A stretch of 64,000 bases of DNA from JAPLJU01 sp036725345 (lineage in GTDB: Bacteria; Desulfobacterota; Syntrophia; Syntrophales; UBA2192), in the NCBI GenBank assembly GCA_036725345.1, contig DAIMEJ010000002.1, positions 186,001-250,000 of the forward strand, given 5' to 3'. Shown here piece by piece: positions 33,966-42,709 of this stretch. The notes beneath the pieces were generated by a model. The model saw only the letters and a list, made by a program, of their open reading frames with translations. It had not been told where the DNA came from and ran no database searches. Position 1 is the first letter of the stretch. Every line of letters starts with the position of its first letter. Made by a program: the position numbers and the translations under genes.

Positions 33966-36374
33966 CTATATATCGAGATTGGTCGCATACCGGGCGTTTT
34001 TGTATATGAAGTCCCTCCGGGGTTCCACCTGATCGCCCATCAGGGTCGTGAATATTTCGTCGGCGAGGAGGGCATCTTCCACCCTGACCTGGAGAAGCGT
34101 TCTTTTCTCGGGGTTCATGGTCGTCTCCCACAACTGCTCGGGGTTCATCTCGCCGAGACCTTTGTAGCGCTGCAGCGTCAACCCCTTTTTCCCCAGGCCG
34201 ATCAGGTACTCGATGAGGGCCGGCAGGCTCTCGAGGTTCTTCTTGCCCTGCTCGTCCTCGTCGTCCACGACGAGCATGAAGGGTCTCTCCCCCAGGGCCG
34301 CCAGCTGGTTGATGAGCGTTTTTGCTTCGGAAAAGGTGGGCTCGTGAAAGATGTCTTCCTCGATGTAAGTGGCCTTCTCGATACCGTTCGACTTGATCGT
34401 GAATACCAGGCTGTACCCGCCGTGTTCCTGGTTGACCTGGGTGGCGTAGTCCACGCTCTTCTCCCCGAAGGCTTTTCGTGTGCGTTTTCCAATCTTCATC
34501 AGGGCGGCTTCGGTGTTGAAGTCCGACGGTGAAAAAACGGGGTCACCGGCCAGGATTCGCATGATCTCCTTGTCCTTGTCCTCCCGCTCAAATTTGTCGA
34601 GGATGGTCTCCAGCCGCACCGCCCGGTTGATCAGGCCGAAGAGGCGATTTCCCGTGATGGTGCTCCCGTCGCCGGTGATGAGCTGAACCCGGTTGACGCC
34701 GTTTTCGAGAATATATTTCTTCATCTCCTCTTCCGTGCCGATGTAGAGTTCTTTCTTTTTGTCCGCAATCTTGTACAGCGGCGGCTGCGCGATGTAAAGA
34801 TAGCCCCGTTCGATGAGTTCCTTCATCTGCCGGAAGAAGAAGGTCAGAAGAAGCGTCCGGATGTGGGACCCGTCAATGTCCGCATCCGTCATGATGATCA
34901 CTTTGTGGTAGCGCAACTTGCTCACGTCGAATTCGTCATCGCCGATACCCGTTCCCAGTGCGGTGATGATGACCTTGATCTCCTCGTTCTGGAGCATCTT
35001 GTCGAAGCGCGCCTTCTCGACGTTCAGGACCTTCCCGCGCAGCGGGAGGATGGCCTGGAAGCGCCGGTCCCTGCCCTGTTTGGCCGAACCGCCGGCGGAA
35101 TCACCCTCGACGAGATAAATCTCGCACCTCGCCGGGTCTTTCTCCTGGCAATCCGCCAGCTTTCCGGGCAGCGCACCTACTTCGAGGGCGCTTTTCCGCC
35201 GAGTGAGTTCCTTGGCCCGCCTCGCGGCCTCCCGGGCCCGGGAAGCTTCCAGGGACTTGTTGACGATGGTCTTTGCAACGGAGGGGTTCTCCTCGAAATA
35301 ACTGGAGAGCTTCTCGTAGATGATGCCCTCCACCAGCCCTTTGATCTCGCTGTTGCCGAGCTTGGTCTTGGTCTGCCCCTCGAACTGGGGCTCCCGGAGT
35401 TTCACGCTGACGACGGATGCGAGACCTTCCCGGACGTCTTCCCCCTTGATGGATTCCTTGTCACTCTTGATGATGTTGCTTGCGACGCCGTAGTTGTTGA
35501 TGACCCGCGTCAGCGCCGAGCGGAAGCCGCTCAGGTGGGTCCCGCCCTCCACGGTGTTGATGCTGTTGGCGTAGGAAAAGGTGTGCTCCGCATAGGTGTC
35601 GTTGTACTGGAGGGAGACTTCGACAACGGTGGCATCCTTCTCCCCCTCGATGTAGATGGGCTTCTTGTGCAGAACGCCCTTGTTCTTGTTGATGTATTCC
35701 ACGAAGGAGACGATCCCCCCGTCGTAGAGAAAGACTCTCTTCTCGTCGACCCGGTCATCGATCAGCGTGATCTTGACCCCCCGGTTGAGGAAGGCAAGCT
35801 CTCGCATCCGGTTGGACAGAACATCCAGGCTGAATTCGATGTCCTCGAAGATGGCCTCGTCGGGTTTGAAGGTCACGCGACTGCCCGTGCCCTTCGTGGT
35901 TCCGACCTTCTTCAGGGGTCCGGTGGGCACGCCCCTCTCGTAGGACTGCCGGTAGACCTTCCCGTCACGGCGCACCTCCAGTTCCAGGTGGCTGGACAGC
36001 GCGTTCACGACCGACACGCCCACGCCGTGGAGGCCGCCCGATATCTTGTAGCTTTCACTGGAAAACTTCGCACCGGCGTGGAGTTTCGTCATCACGACCT
36101 CCGCGGCCGACACGCCTTCGTCCTTGTGGATGTCCACGGGGATGCCCCTCCCGTTGTCATCCACCATGACGCTGTTGTCCACTCGGATTCTCACCAGAAT
36201 GCTATCGCAATAACCGGCCGAGGCTTCGTCGATGCTGTTGTCCACCACCTCGTAGACGAGATGATGGAGCCCGTCCTTGCCGGTCGTCCCGATGTACATG
36301 GCCGGCCGTCTTCGCACGGCCTCGAGGCCGTCCAACACTTTTATGCTGTCCGCACTGTAGGTCGTCTCTGTCAT
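33966..36374 (-). CDS. gyrB: DNA gyrase subunit B
   Basis: An 802-residue gyrase ATPase subunit. Features include the GHKL nucleotide-site motifs VDNSIDEASAGY and DNGRGIPVD, the GLHGVGVSVVNALS loop, the TOPRIM segments EGDSAGGSAKQGRDR and IIMTDADIDGSHI, and the C-terminal QRYKGLGEMNPEQLWETT. Spacing to dnaN is 102 bases. The dnaA-dnaN-gyrB-gyrA order is widespread near origins. Confidence 0.98.
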   Translation of the reverse strand: MTETTYSADSIKVLDGLEAVRRRPAMYIGTTGKDGLHHLVYEVVDNSIDEASAGYCDSILVRIRVDNSVMVDDNGRGIPVDIHKDEGVSAAEVVMTKLHAGAKFSSESYKISGGLHGVGVSVVNALSSHLELEVRRDGKVYRQSYERGVPTGPLKKVGTTKGTGSRVTFKPDEAIFEDIEFSLDVLSNRMRELAFLNRGVKITLIDDRVDEKRVFLYDGGIVSFVEYINKNKGVLHKKPIYIEGEKDATVVEVSLQYNDTYAEHTFSYANSINTVEGGTHLSGFRSALTRVINNYGVASNIIKSDKESIKGEDVREGLASVVSVKLREPQFEGQTKTKLGNSEIKGLVEGIIYEKLSSYFEENPSVAKTIVNKSLEASRAREAARRAKELTRRKSALEVGALPGKLADCQEKDPARCEIYLVEGDSAGGSAKQGRDRRFQAILPLRGKVLNVEKARFDKMLQNEEIKVIITALGTGIGDDEFDVSKLRYHKVIIMTDADIDGSHIRTLLLTFFFRQMKELIERGYLYIAQPPLYKIADKKKELYIGTEEEMKKYILENGVNRVQLITGDGSTITGNRLFGLINRAVRLETILDKFEREDKDKEIMRILAGDPVFSPSDFNTEAALMKIGKRTRKAFGEKSVDYATQVNQEHGGYSLVFTIKSNGIEKATYIEEDIFHEPTFSEAKTLINQLAALGERPFMLVVDDEDEQGKKNLESLPALIEYLIGLGKKGLTLQRYKGLGEMNPEQLWETTMNPEKRTLLQVRVEDALLADEIFTTLMGDQVEPRRDFIYKNARYATNLDI

Positions 36375-36476
36375 CTTGAAAAACTTCTTGCTCCTCTTTG
36401 CTTTTGTTCCCTATGTTTCAGGCTTTTCAATCCTGGCGCCCAGCGCCCGAAGCCTTTTGCCTGTGGTCGGAGACCG

Positions 36477-37595
36477 TTATATCTTGAGCGGCATGATGAC
36501 GCACATGTACCTCTGCTCCTCCAGGGGCTTCACGACGGCAGGCCGCAGCCCGTTTCTCACCTCGAGGAGAAACTTCTTTTCGTGCACCGCCTCGATACCC
36601 TCCAGCAGGTACCGGACGTTGAAACCCACCTCGGTTTCCTTGTCCTTGTATGCCACTTCGATCTCATCCTGGGCTTCCCCCACGTCGGGATTGGTGGAGT
36701 TCAGCATCACTTTGTCTTCGGAGAGTTTGATCTTGACGCCGTTGTATCGCTCGCTGGACATGACGTTCATTCGTCGAAGCGCGTGGATCATGGCGTCCTT
36801 TTCCACCTCCACGGTTACCCCCTTGTCCTTCGGGATGACACGCTTGTAGTCAGGGTATTCGGCGTCGATGAGACTCACCTTCAGCACGACGTTGCCTTTC
36901 TTGAGAATACAGACACCTTTTTTCGCTCCGAACTCGATATCCTCATCACCGTCATCCACGAGCTTCCTTATCTCATTGATACCCTTCCTGGGGATGATGA
37001 TGCCCTGTTCCAGTTCCGGTGAAGATTCGATACCGGGTTGTATGCTCACCATGGCGAGCCGGTGTCCGTCGGTGGCCACCATGTTCAGGTCGACCTTGTT
37101 TCCCTCCCGATCCATTTTCAGCAAAACGCCGTTGAGGTTGATGCGTGTCTCGTCAACCGACATGGCGAAGAAGGTCTGACCGATCATGTCTGAGAACACC
37201 TGTCCCTTCATCTTCACATACAAAATCCCCTCGTCATCCAGAACCTTCGGATACTCCTCGGCAGACATGCCCGCGATCCTGAAGCTCGACTTGCCGCAGG
37301 TCATCCGGATCCAATTGGTGCCATCCATCTTGAAATGAACGCTCTCCCCCTGCATCTCCCTCAGTATCTCAAATAGTTTTCTCGCCGCGACCGTTATTTC
37401 ACCCGCCGCGACAACCTTTGCCTCATAATCTGCAATCAGACCGATTTCACGATCCGTCGCCACTATTTTTATCTTGTCACCATCCGTCTTGATGAGAACG
37501 TTGTTGAGAATCGGCATGGTCGTCCTCCGATCCACCACCCCCAGTGTTCTCTGCACGCCACCCAGGAAAATCTCCCTCTTCAGATTGAATTCCAT
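36477..37595 (-). CDS. dnaN: DNA polymerase III beta sliding clamp
   Basis: A 372-residue processivity clamp with the usual three DnaN domains. N-terminal VVDRRTTMPILNNVLI and the C-terminal end VIMPLKI, matching the family's MPMR-type tail, are clear. It sits between dnaA and gyrB on the same strand, 181 bases from the dnaA stop, leaving room for a promoter. Confidence 0.98.
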   Translation of the reverse strand: MEFNLKREIFLGGVQRTLGVVDRRTTMPILNNVLIKTDGDKIKIVATDREIGLIADYEAKVVAAGEITVAARKLFEILREMQGESVHFKMDGTNWIRMTCGKSSFRIAGMSAEEYPKVLDDEGILYVKMKGQVFSDMIGQTFFAMSVDETRINLNGVLLKMDREGNKVDLNMVATDGHRLAMVSIQPGIESSPELEQGIIIPRKGINEIRKLVDDGDEDIEFGAKKGVCILKKGNVVLKVSLIDAEYPDYKRVIPKDKGVTVEVEKDAMIHALRRMNVMSSERYNGVKIKLSEDKVMLNSTNPDVGEAQDEIEVAYKDKETEVGFNVRYLLEGIEAVHEKKFLLEVRNGLRPAVVKPLEEQRYMCVIMPLKI

Positions 37596-37776
37596 CTCGA
37601 TCCCTTCCTTTACTTTAAATGTTTACTCCACAGCCTCTTCTTTTATTCCAATATAATAATTAGAAGATAAAAGAGATAGTAATAGAACCTGTGAATCCTG
37701 TTCATAAGAAGCTTTTCCGAAAGATTTTCCGGCTCTGCAACAAAGCGGAATGTGGATAGAGTATTGAAGCATATTG

Positions 37777-39132
37777 TTAGCCCCTGTTGAGCATGTCCTC
37801 GATTTCTTTTACGGAGGCCAGCATTTTCGAATCCTTGTCCAGAATTTCCCGGATCTTGTTGGTTGCGTATATGACGGTGGAGTGATCCTTGCCGCCGATC
37901 TTGGCGCCGATGTCCGGAAAAGACAGGTTGGTCAATTTTCGCGACAGATACATGGCAATCTGTCTGGGAATAACGAGGTTCTTGTTTTTCTTCTGTGATT
38001 TCAAATCCGATATTTTGATGTTGAATTTGCCGGCCACGGTCTTGACGATCTCGTCGACGGTAATTTCCTTTCTTTCACCCTGTTTGAAGAACTTTTTCAG
38101 GACCTCTTTCACAAGGTCCATGTTGATCTCTCTGCCTGTCAGGGAGGCGTAAGCCCCGATTCGGATGAGAAATCCCTCGAGTTCCCGGATGTTGGACTCC
38201 GATTTCGAGGCAATATAGTAGGCCACGTTCTGGGGAATGGTAATGTTGTTCTCCTGGGCCTTTTTCATCACGATGGCGATTTTTGTTTCCACATCGGGTG
38301 GCTGGATATCGGCGATGAGCCCCCACTCGAAGCGGGATCGCAACCGCCCCTCGAGGTTCGGGATGTCCTTCGGGAAACGGTCGCTCGTCACCACGATCTG
38401 TTTGCCCGAGTCGTGTAGCGTGTTGAAGGTGTGAAAAAATTCCTCCTGGGTTCTTTCCTTCCCGGCGATGAACTGGATATCGTCGATCAGGAGAGAATCA
38501 ATATTGCGGTATTTTTCTCTGAATTTGGGCATCCTGTCGTAGCGGATGGAGTTGATCATTTCGTTCATGAACTCCTCGGCGGACACGTAAAGGACGTTTT
38601 TGTCCGCGTGGATAACGAGGGTTTGGATGCCGATGGCGTTCAGCAGGTGTGTCTTTCCGAGACCCACACCGCCGTATATAAACAGCGGGTTGTAGTTACT
38701 GGCCGGCTGCTCGGCGACCGCGAGTGCCGCGGCGTGAGCGAACTGGTTGCTCGGCCCCACGACGAACCGGTCAAAACTGTAATTCGGCTTCAGGGAATGA
38801 TGAATACGGAGTCTCGTTGTCTCGCTCTTTTTGGGCAGTTTTTTAGGGGTTTCCGCCTCTCTATCCTCCTGAACGGGCCCCTTTTCGGGGGTCGACTTAT
38901 CCACGACAAAGGTGATCTTCATGTCCGTGCCGGCGGCTCTGGAAACGGAATGCTTAATAATATCAGTAAAATTTTCCGTCAACCAATCCCTGAAAAACTT
39001 GTTCGGAACAGACAGCTGGCAGTTGGACCCCTCGAGGGAGCATATCCTGAGCGGGTTTATCCAGGTATCGAAATTCTGTTGTGTTACTTTTTCCTTAATG
39101 AACACAAGACTTTTTTCCCAGAGGTGTTCCAA
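37777..39132 (-). CDS. dnaA: Chromosomal replication initiator DnaA
   Basis: A 451-residue initiator. Domain I (about 1-85) recruits helicase. A variable linker follows. The AAA+ domain has Walker A GGVGLGKTHLLNA and Walker B LLIDDIQFI. The C-terminal DNA-binding helix holds the signature GGKDHSTVIYATNKI. A DnaA-box-like sequence lies 12-20 bases upstream of the start, suggesting autoregulation. Confidence 0.98.
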   Translation of the reverse strand: MEHLWEKSLVFIKEKVTQQNFDTWINPLRICSLEGSNCQLSVPNKFFRDWLTENFTDIIKHSVSRAAGTDMKITFVVDKSTPEKGPVQEDREAETPKKLPKKSETTRLRIHHSLKPNYSFDRFVVGPSNQFAHAAALAVAEQPASNYNPLFIYGGVGLGKTHLLNAIGIQTLVIHADKNVLYVSAEEFMNEMINSIRYDRMPKFREKYRNIDSLLIDDIQFIAGKERTQEEFFHTFNTLHDSGKQIVVTSDRFPKDIPNLEGRLRSRFEWGLIADIQPPDVETKIAIVMKKAQENNITIPQNVAYYIASKSESNIRELEGFLIRIGAYASLTGREINMDLVKEVLKKFFKQGERKEITVDEIVKTVAGKFNIKISDLKSQKKNKNLVIPRQIAMYLSRKLTNLSFPDIGAKIGGKDHSTVIYATNKIREILDKDSKMLASVKEIEDMLNRG

Positions 39133-39143
39133 GATCGCCTACC

Positions 39144-39152
39144 TTATGCACA
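39144..39152 (+). promoter_or_regulatory. DnaA box upstream of dnaA
   Basis: TTATGCACA fits the relaxed consensus TTATNCACA and lies just before the dnaA start. A second, poorer match TGTTGATAA is at 39167-39175. DnaA autorepression is a reasonable inference. Confidence 0.5.
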
Positions 39153-39275
39153 GGGTTATGAACTTTTGTTGATAAAGTCTGTAACCGACAAAGCCGGATC
39201 GGACACAACCATATAGTTTTCTTAAGAAATATTTGCAACAACCCATTTGAACGTGCGTCATCCCGGCGTTCGCCG

Positions 39276-40121
39276 TCACCCGAGGAGGATCTTGAGAAGC
39301 CTGTCGAGTTCGTCGGGCGAGGAAAACCGGATTTCAATGGTGCCGCCGCTTTTGACGGTCCGGATTCGAACGTTCGTCATGAGGCTCCTGGAAAGCTTAC
39401 TCTCCAGGTAGGCCAGTTGCTCATCTTTGATTTGTTTCCGTGTCTGAGAGGCCTTTTTCCTGATACCGCGGACCAGAAGCTCCGTTTCCCGAACATTGAG
39501 GCCTTTTTTCAGTATATCCCTAAGGAGCCGTATCTGTTCCGCCGCGGAGGAAAGGGACAGCAGCGCCCTGGCATGGCCTGCCGTAAGTTGCCTCTTTGAG
39601 AGGGCCTCCCGGACTTCCGGCGTCAGCTTCAGCAGCCGGACGGCGTTCGTGACCGTTGTCCGGTCCTTTCCCACCCGGGAGGAGACCTCCTCGTGGGACA
39701 GGCCGAATTTTATCATAAGCGTGAGGAAGGCCTCGGCCTCCTCGATGGGGTTCAGGTCCGACCGCTGAATGTTTTCGACCAGCGAGATCTCGGCCATGTC
39801 CAGGTCCCCGGCTTCGCGGACGATGATGGGCACTTCCTTCAGCCCCGCCTCCTGGGCCGCCCGCCAGCGGCGTTCGCCGGCGATGATTTCGTAACCGTTT
39901 TCGAGTCTCCGGACAACGATGGGCTGGATGATACCGCTTTTCCTGATGGAGGCCACCAGGTTCCTTTGCTCTTCGCCGTCGAATTCCTTTCTGGACTGGT
40001 AACGGTTCGGAACGAGTTCTTCAATTCCGCAGACGATGTAATTCGCCCGTTCCTTGACCTCGGCGAGAATGTCGGGAAGAATGGCTCCCAGCCCCTTTCC
40101 CAGAGACTCTTTTGCCGGCAT
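39276..40121 (-). CDS. parB: Chromosome-partitioning protein ParB (Spo0J)
   Basis: A 281-residue CTPase that binds parS and spreads. It starts MPAKESLGKGLGAILPDIL. The ParB/Sulfiredoxin-like N-domain contains GYEIIAGERRWRAAQ and VENIQRSDLNPIEEA (CTP/arginine-box region). The HTH follows, then a dimerisation tail. It starts one base downstream of the parA stop, so the two are co-translated. A near-consensus parS at 60940-60955 agrees with an active system. Confidence 0.96.
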   Translation of the reverse strand: MPAKESLGKGLGAILPDILAEVKERANYIVCGIEELVPNRYQSRKEFDGEEQRNLVASIRKSGIIQPIVVRRLENGYEIIAGERRWRAAQEAGLKEVPIIVREAGDLDMAEISLVENIQRSDLNPIEEAEAFLTLMIKFGLSHEEVSSRVGKDRTTVTNAVRLLKLTPEVREALSKRQLTAGHARALLSLSSAAEQIRLLRDILKKGLNVRETELLVRGIRKKASQTRKQIKDEQLAYLESKLSRSLMTNVRIRTVKSGGTIEIRFSSPDELDRLLKILLG

Positions 40122-40892
40122 TTATACCCTCCCGTTTGATAGGATTTCGTGGGCCAGCTCCATGTAGGATATGGCTCCGCGCGAGTTGACATCATAGAGG
40201 AGAACGGGCATCCCGTGGCTCGGACTTTCCGAGAGACGCACATTTCTCGGGATCATGGTCCTGAAGACTCTCTCGCCGAAATGCTTTCTCACCTCTTCGG
40301 CCACCCTGTGAGACAGCCGGTTTCTCACGTCGAACATGGTGAGGAGTATCCCCTGCAGGGACAGCGACGGGTTGAGCCTTGCTTTTACCAGCCTCACCGT
40401 GTTCAAAAGCTGCCCCAGCCCCTCCATGGCGAAGTATTCGCATTGAAGAGGAATGATGAGAAAGTCCGCCGCCACGAGAGAGTTGATCGTCAGAAACCCG
40501 AGCGAGGGCGGACAGTCGATGATAATGAAATCGTAAGGGGCCCGCAGACCTTTCAAAACGCTCTTGAGCCTTCTTTCCCTGTCCTCCATCGAGACAAATT
40601 CCACCTCGACACCGATGAGGTCCTGGTTGGACGGCACCACGTCGAGCGTCGGGATTTGTGTTTTCGTGATGACTTTTTCCAGCGGTATCTCCCCGATCAG
40701 GGCCCGGTACAGATTCCTGTCCTTGGTGACGGATTTATCGATGCCGATGCCGCTCGTCGTGTTTCCCTGTGGATCGCAGTCAATGAGAAGCACCTTTTTT
40801 TCCGATGTGGCAAGGGAAGCCGACAGGTTGATAGCCGTCGTCGTTTTGCCGACACCACCTTTCTGGTTGGCAATGGTGATAATTTTGCTCAT
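40122..40892 (-). CDS. parA: Chromosome-partitioning ATPase ParA (Soj)
   Basis: A 256-residue Walker-type ATPase. The deviant Walker A motif NQKGGVGKTTTAINL is at the N-terminus and IIDCPPSLGFLTIN provides Walker B. Small ParA of the chromosomal (type Ib-like) kind, with no N-terminal HTH. It heads the parA-parB operon and lies next to the candidate oriC region. Confidence 0.96.
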   Translation of the reverse strand: MSKIITIANQKGGVGKTTTAINLSASLATSEKKVLLIDCDPQGNTTSGIGIDKSVTKDRNLYRALIGEIPLEKVITKTQIPTLDVVPSNQDLIGVEVEFVSMEDRERRLKSVLKGLRAPYDFIIIDCPPSLGFLTINSLVAADFLIIPLQCEYFAMEGLGQLLNTVRLVKARLNPSLSLQGILLTMFDVRNRLSHRVAEEVRKHFGERVFRTMIPRNVRLSESPSHGMPVLLYDVNSRGAISYMELAHEILSNGRV

Positions 40893-41121
40893 TAATTTGA
40901 CTGATCGGGAATTGACTCAGGCTGGGTTATGATTTTGGTGCGATGCTAACATAAATGAGGGTTTTGTCAAAGGGAAATTTGAAAAATAAAAGCTAATAAT
41001 TACATAAGCTTATGCAAAATTTTGACGCAGGACCGGCCGCGAGTTATCCACAGGCTGACGCGATGTGGAAAGCACAGCAAAATCGACCGATTAGAAGGGG
41101 CGAAGGCGGAGGGGCAGCCGC
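40893..41121. other. Candidate origin of replication (oriC) between rsmG and parA
   Basis: The region holds an AT-rich stretch (about 40955-41030) with a perfect 12-bp palindrome CATAAGCTTATG (41003-41014). Next to it are a perfect DnaA box TTATCCACA at 41044-41052 and a weaker match TGTGGAAAG at 41064-41072. It lies beside parA, rsmG and near dnaA, and all genes to the left run minus while those from about 41.87 kb run plus, as expected around an origin. Only one perfect box is seen, so confidence is moderate. Confidence 0.5.
41044..41052 (+). promoter_or_regulatory. Perfect DnaA box
   Basis: TTATCCACA, the consensus DnaA-binding 9-mer, sits beside the AT-rich part of the rsmG-parA gap. Confidence 0.65.
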
Positions 41122-41799
41122 CTAATTTTTTTTGAAGAGGATTAGTGTTCTCCGATCGGCCGTGACGGGCAGAGTGAGTTCGCGGGTTTCCAAAAGAGCC
41201 ATGCGGTTCGAAGAAAGGGAATCCAGACCGTCGCGCAGTTCCCTGTCAAAAGCGGCACCCTTCATCGCGATGAGAATGCCGCCGGGGGAGAGGAAATGGC
41301 CGGCCATCTCGAGGAGCTTCGGGAGCTTCACGGTGGCCCGGGAGATGACCGTTTCGAAGAAGGCCCTGTAGGACCCCTCGCGGATGAGGTCCTCCGCCCT
41401 CCCGTGAAAAACGGTGGCGTCACGAAGATCAAGTTTGCGGACGACGTGTTTGAGAAAGGATGCCTTTTTCCGCTGCGATTCCAGCAGATAGAGCCTCAGC
41501 GCGCCCATGCAGATTTTAAGCGGGATGCCCGGGAATCCCGCACCGGCGCCGATGTCCAGAAGCGTGACGTTATTCCGGGGAAGACAGGGAGCCGCAGAGA
41601 GAGAATCGATGAAGTGCTTGACCGGCAGATCGAGGGGGGACTTGACGGAAACGAGGTTCATTTTATTGTTCCAGAAAAGTATCTCCTTCCGGTATGATTC
41701 GAAAAGCGAGATTTCCCTCTTGCCGGGCGCGAGGCCGGTGAGGGCGGAGGCGCCCGAGAGAAGGCCCGCGAGATCCTTTCCTCTTGCGGACGGGGACAT
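41122..41799 (-). CDS. rsmG: 16S rRNA (guanine-N7) methyltransferase RsmG (GidB)
   Basis: A 225-residue methyltransferase that makes m7G527 in 16S rRNA. SAM motif VTLLDIGAGAGFPGIPLK and the downstream SRATVKLPKLLEMAGHFLSPGG are typical. I chose ATG at 41799 (MSPSARGKD), which has a GAGG-type RBS, rather than the longer frame to 41994, whose first 65 residues look non-coding. GidB is a standard neighbour of origins. It is divergent from the trmJ-like gene. Confidence 0.93.
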   Translation of the reverse strand: MSPSARGKDLAGLLSGASALTGLAPGKREISLFESYRKEILFWNNKMNLVSVKSPLDLPVKHFIDSLSAAPCLPRNNVTLLDIGAGAGFPGIPLKICMGALRLYLLESQRKKASFLKHVVRKLDLRDATVFHGRAEDLIREGSYRAFFETVISRATVKLPKLLEMAGHFLSPGGILIAMKGAAFDRELRDGLDSLSSNRMALLETRELTLPVTADRRTLILFKKN

Positions 41800-41866
41800 G
41801 AAAGTCGGATTTCCTCTACGGTCGATTGTTTGTGAGGATGAATAGCAGAGGCGATGCGGGAGGGCA

Positions 41867-42616
41867 ATGAAAAACATGGAATCGCTGAAGGCCAGGAAAA
41901 AGAACATCACCCTTGTGCTCAACAGACCCAAACACGCGGGGAATATCGGTTCCGTCGCCCGCTGCGCGAAGAACATGGGCCTCGGGGATATCATCGTCGT
42001 TACACGTGAAGAGCCGGATATGGAGAGAATCCGTCAGATGTCGACCCATCTGGCCCTCGATGTCGTCGAAAAGATACGGTTTGTAGGCCATCTCGACGAG
42101 GCGCTTGGGGGCTTTCACTTTATTGCGGGAACCACCGCCAGGACCGGCTCCATGCGCCAGCCCTCGGGAAATCCACGGGAGATCGCCGGAAACCTCGTGG
42201 ACGTTTCGCAGAAGAACAAGGTCGCCATCCTCTTCGGCCCCGAGGACATCGGCCTCACGAACGACGAACTGCGGCGCTGTCACGCCCTCATCACCATCCC
42301 AACGTCGGACAGGCTCAAATCCCTCAACCTGTCGCATGCCGTCCTGATCGTCTGCTACGAAATCTTTCTCGCCGCGACGCCCGTTCCCGAGCGGTTCAAG
42401 CCGCGCCTGGCAACGTCGGCCGAGTTGGAGGGGATGTATGCCCAGATCCGGGATCTCTTTATCCGCATCGGGTTCATCAACCCGCAGAATCCCGATTACT
42501 GGATGCTGAACGTCCGCCGATTTTTCTCGCGCACGGATCTCCGATCACGGGATGTGAAGATCATCCGCGGTTTTTGCCGCCAGCTAGACTGGTACGCGGG
42601 GGACAAAAAAGCTTGA
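41867..42616 (+). CDS. TrmJ-like SpoU-family RNA 2'-O-methyltransferase
   Basis: A 249-residue SPOUT-class methyltransferase. Family motifs are NRPKHAGNIGSVARCAKNMG at the N-terminus, ILFGPEDIGLTNDEL in the middle and LNLSHAVLIVCYEIFLA near the knotted SAM site. It is closest in pattern to TrmJ, which modifies tRNA position 32, and the target here is inferred. Start ATG 41867 follows GGGAGG. It begins the plus-strand block right of the origin. Confidence 0.9.
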   Translation: MKNMESLKARKKNITLVLNRPKHAGNIGSVARCAKNMGLGDIIVVTREEPDMERIRQMSTHLALDVVEKIRFVGHLDEALGGFHFIAGTTARTGSMRQPSGNPREIAGNLVDVSQKNKVAILFGPEDIGLTNDELRRCHALITIPTSDRLKSLNLSHAVLIVCYEIFLAATPVPERFKPRLATSAELEGMYAQIRDLFIRIGFINPQNPDYWMLNVRRFFSRTDLRSRDVKIIRGFCRQLDWYAGDKKA

Positions 42617-42642
42617 CTTTCACGGGGTGGAAAACTTATTAG
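42613..42642 (+). promoter_or_regulatory. Candidate sigma-70 promoter of the kdnB-kdnA-hldD-kdsB operon
   Basis: TTGACT (42613-42618, five of six) and TATTAG (42637-42642, four of six) are 18 bases apart. The -35 overlaps the stop of the upstream gene, and the start codon at 42710 lies about 60 bases beyond the expected start site. Confidence 0.5.
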
Positions 42643-42709
42643 TTCGTGCAACGGCGGAAAAGCACGCGGGACGTAGGCGTTCCGCGGGTCACAACAGGAG
42701 AAAGGACAG

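Noticed and set aside
37596..37776. oriC in the dnaA-dnaN gap
   Set aside because: It holds only one 1-mismatch DnaA-box-like word (37751-37759) and lacks a box cluster; the rsmG-parA gap fits better.
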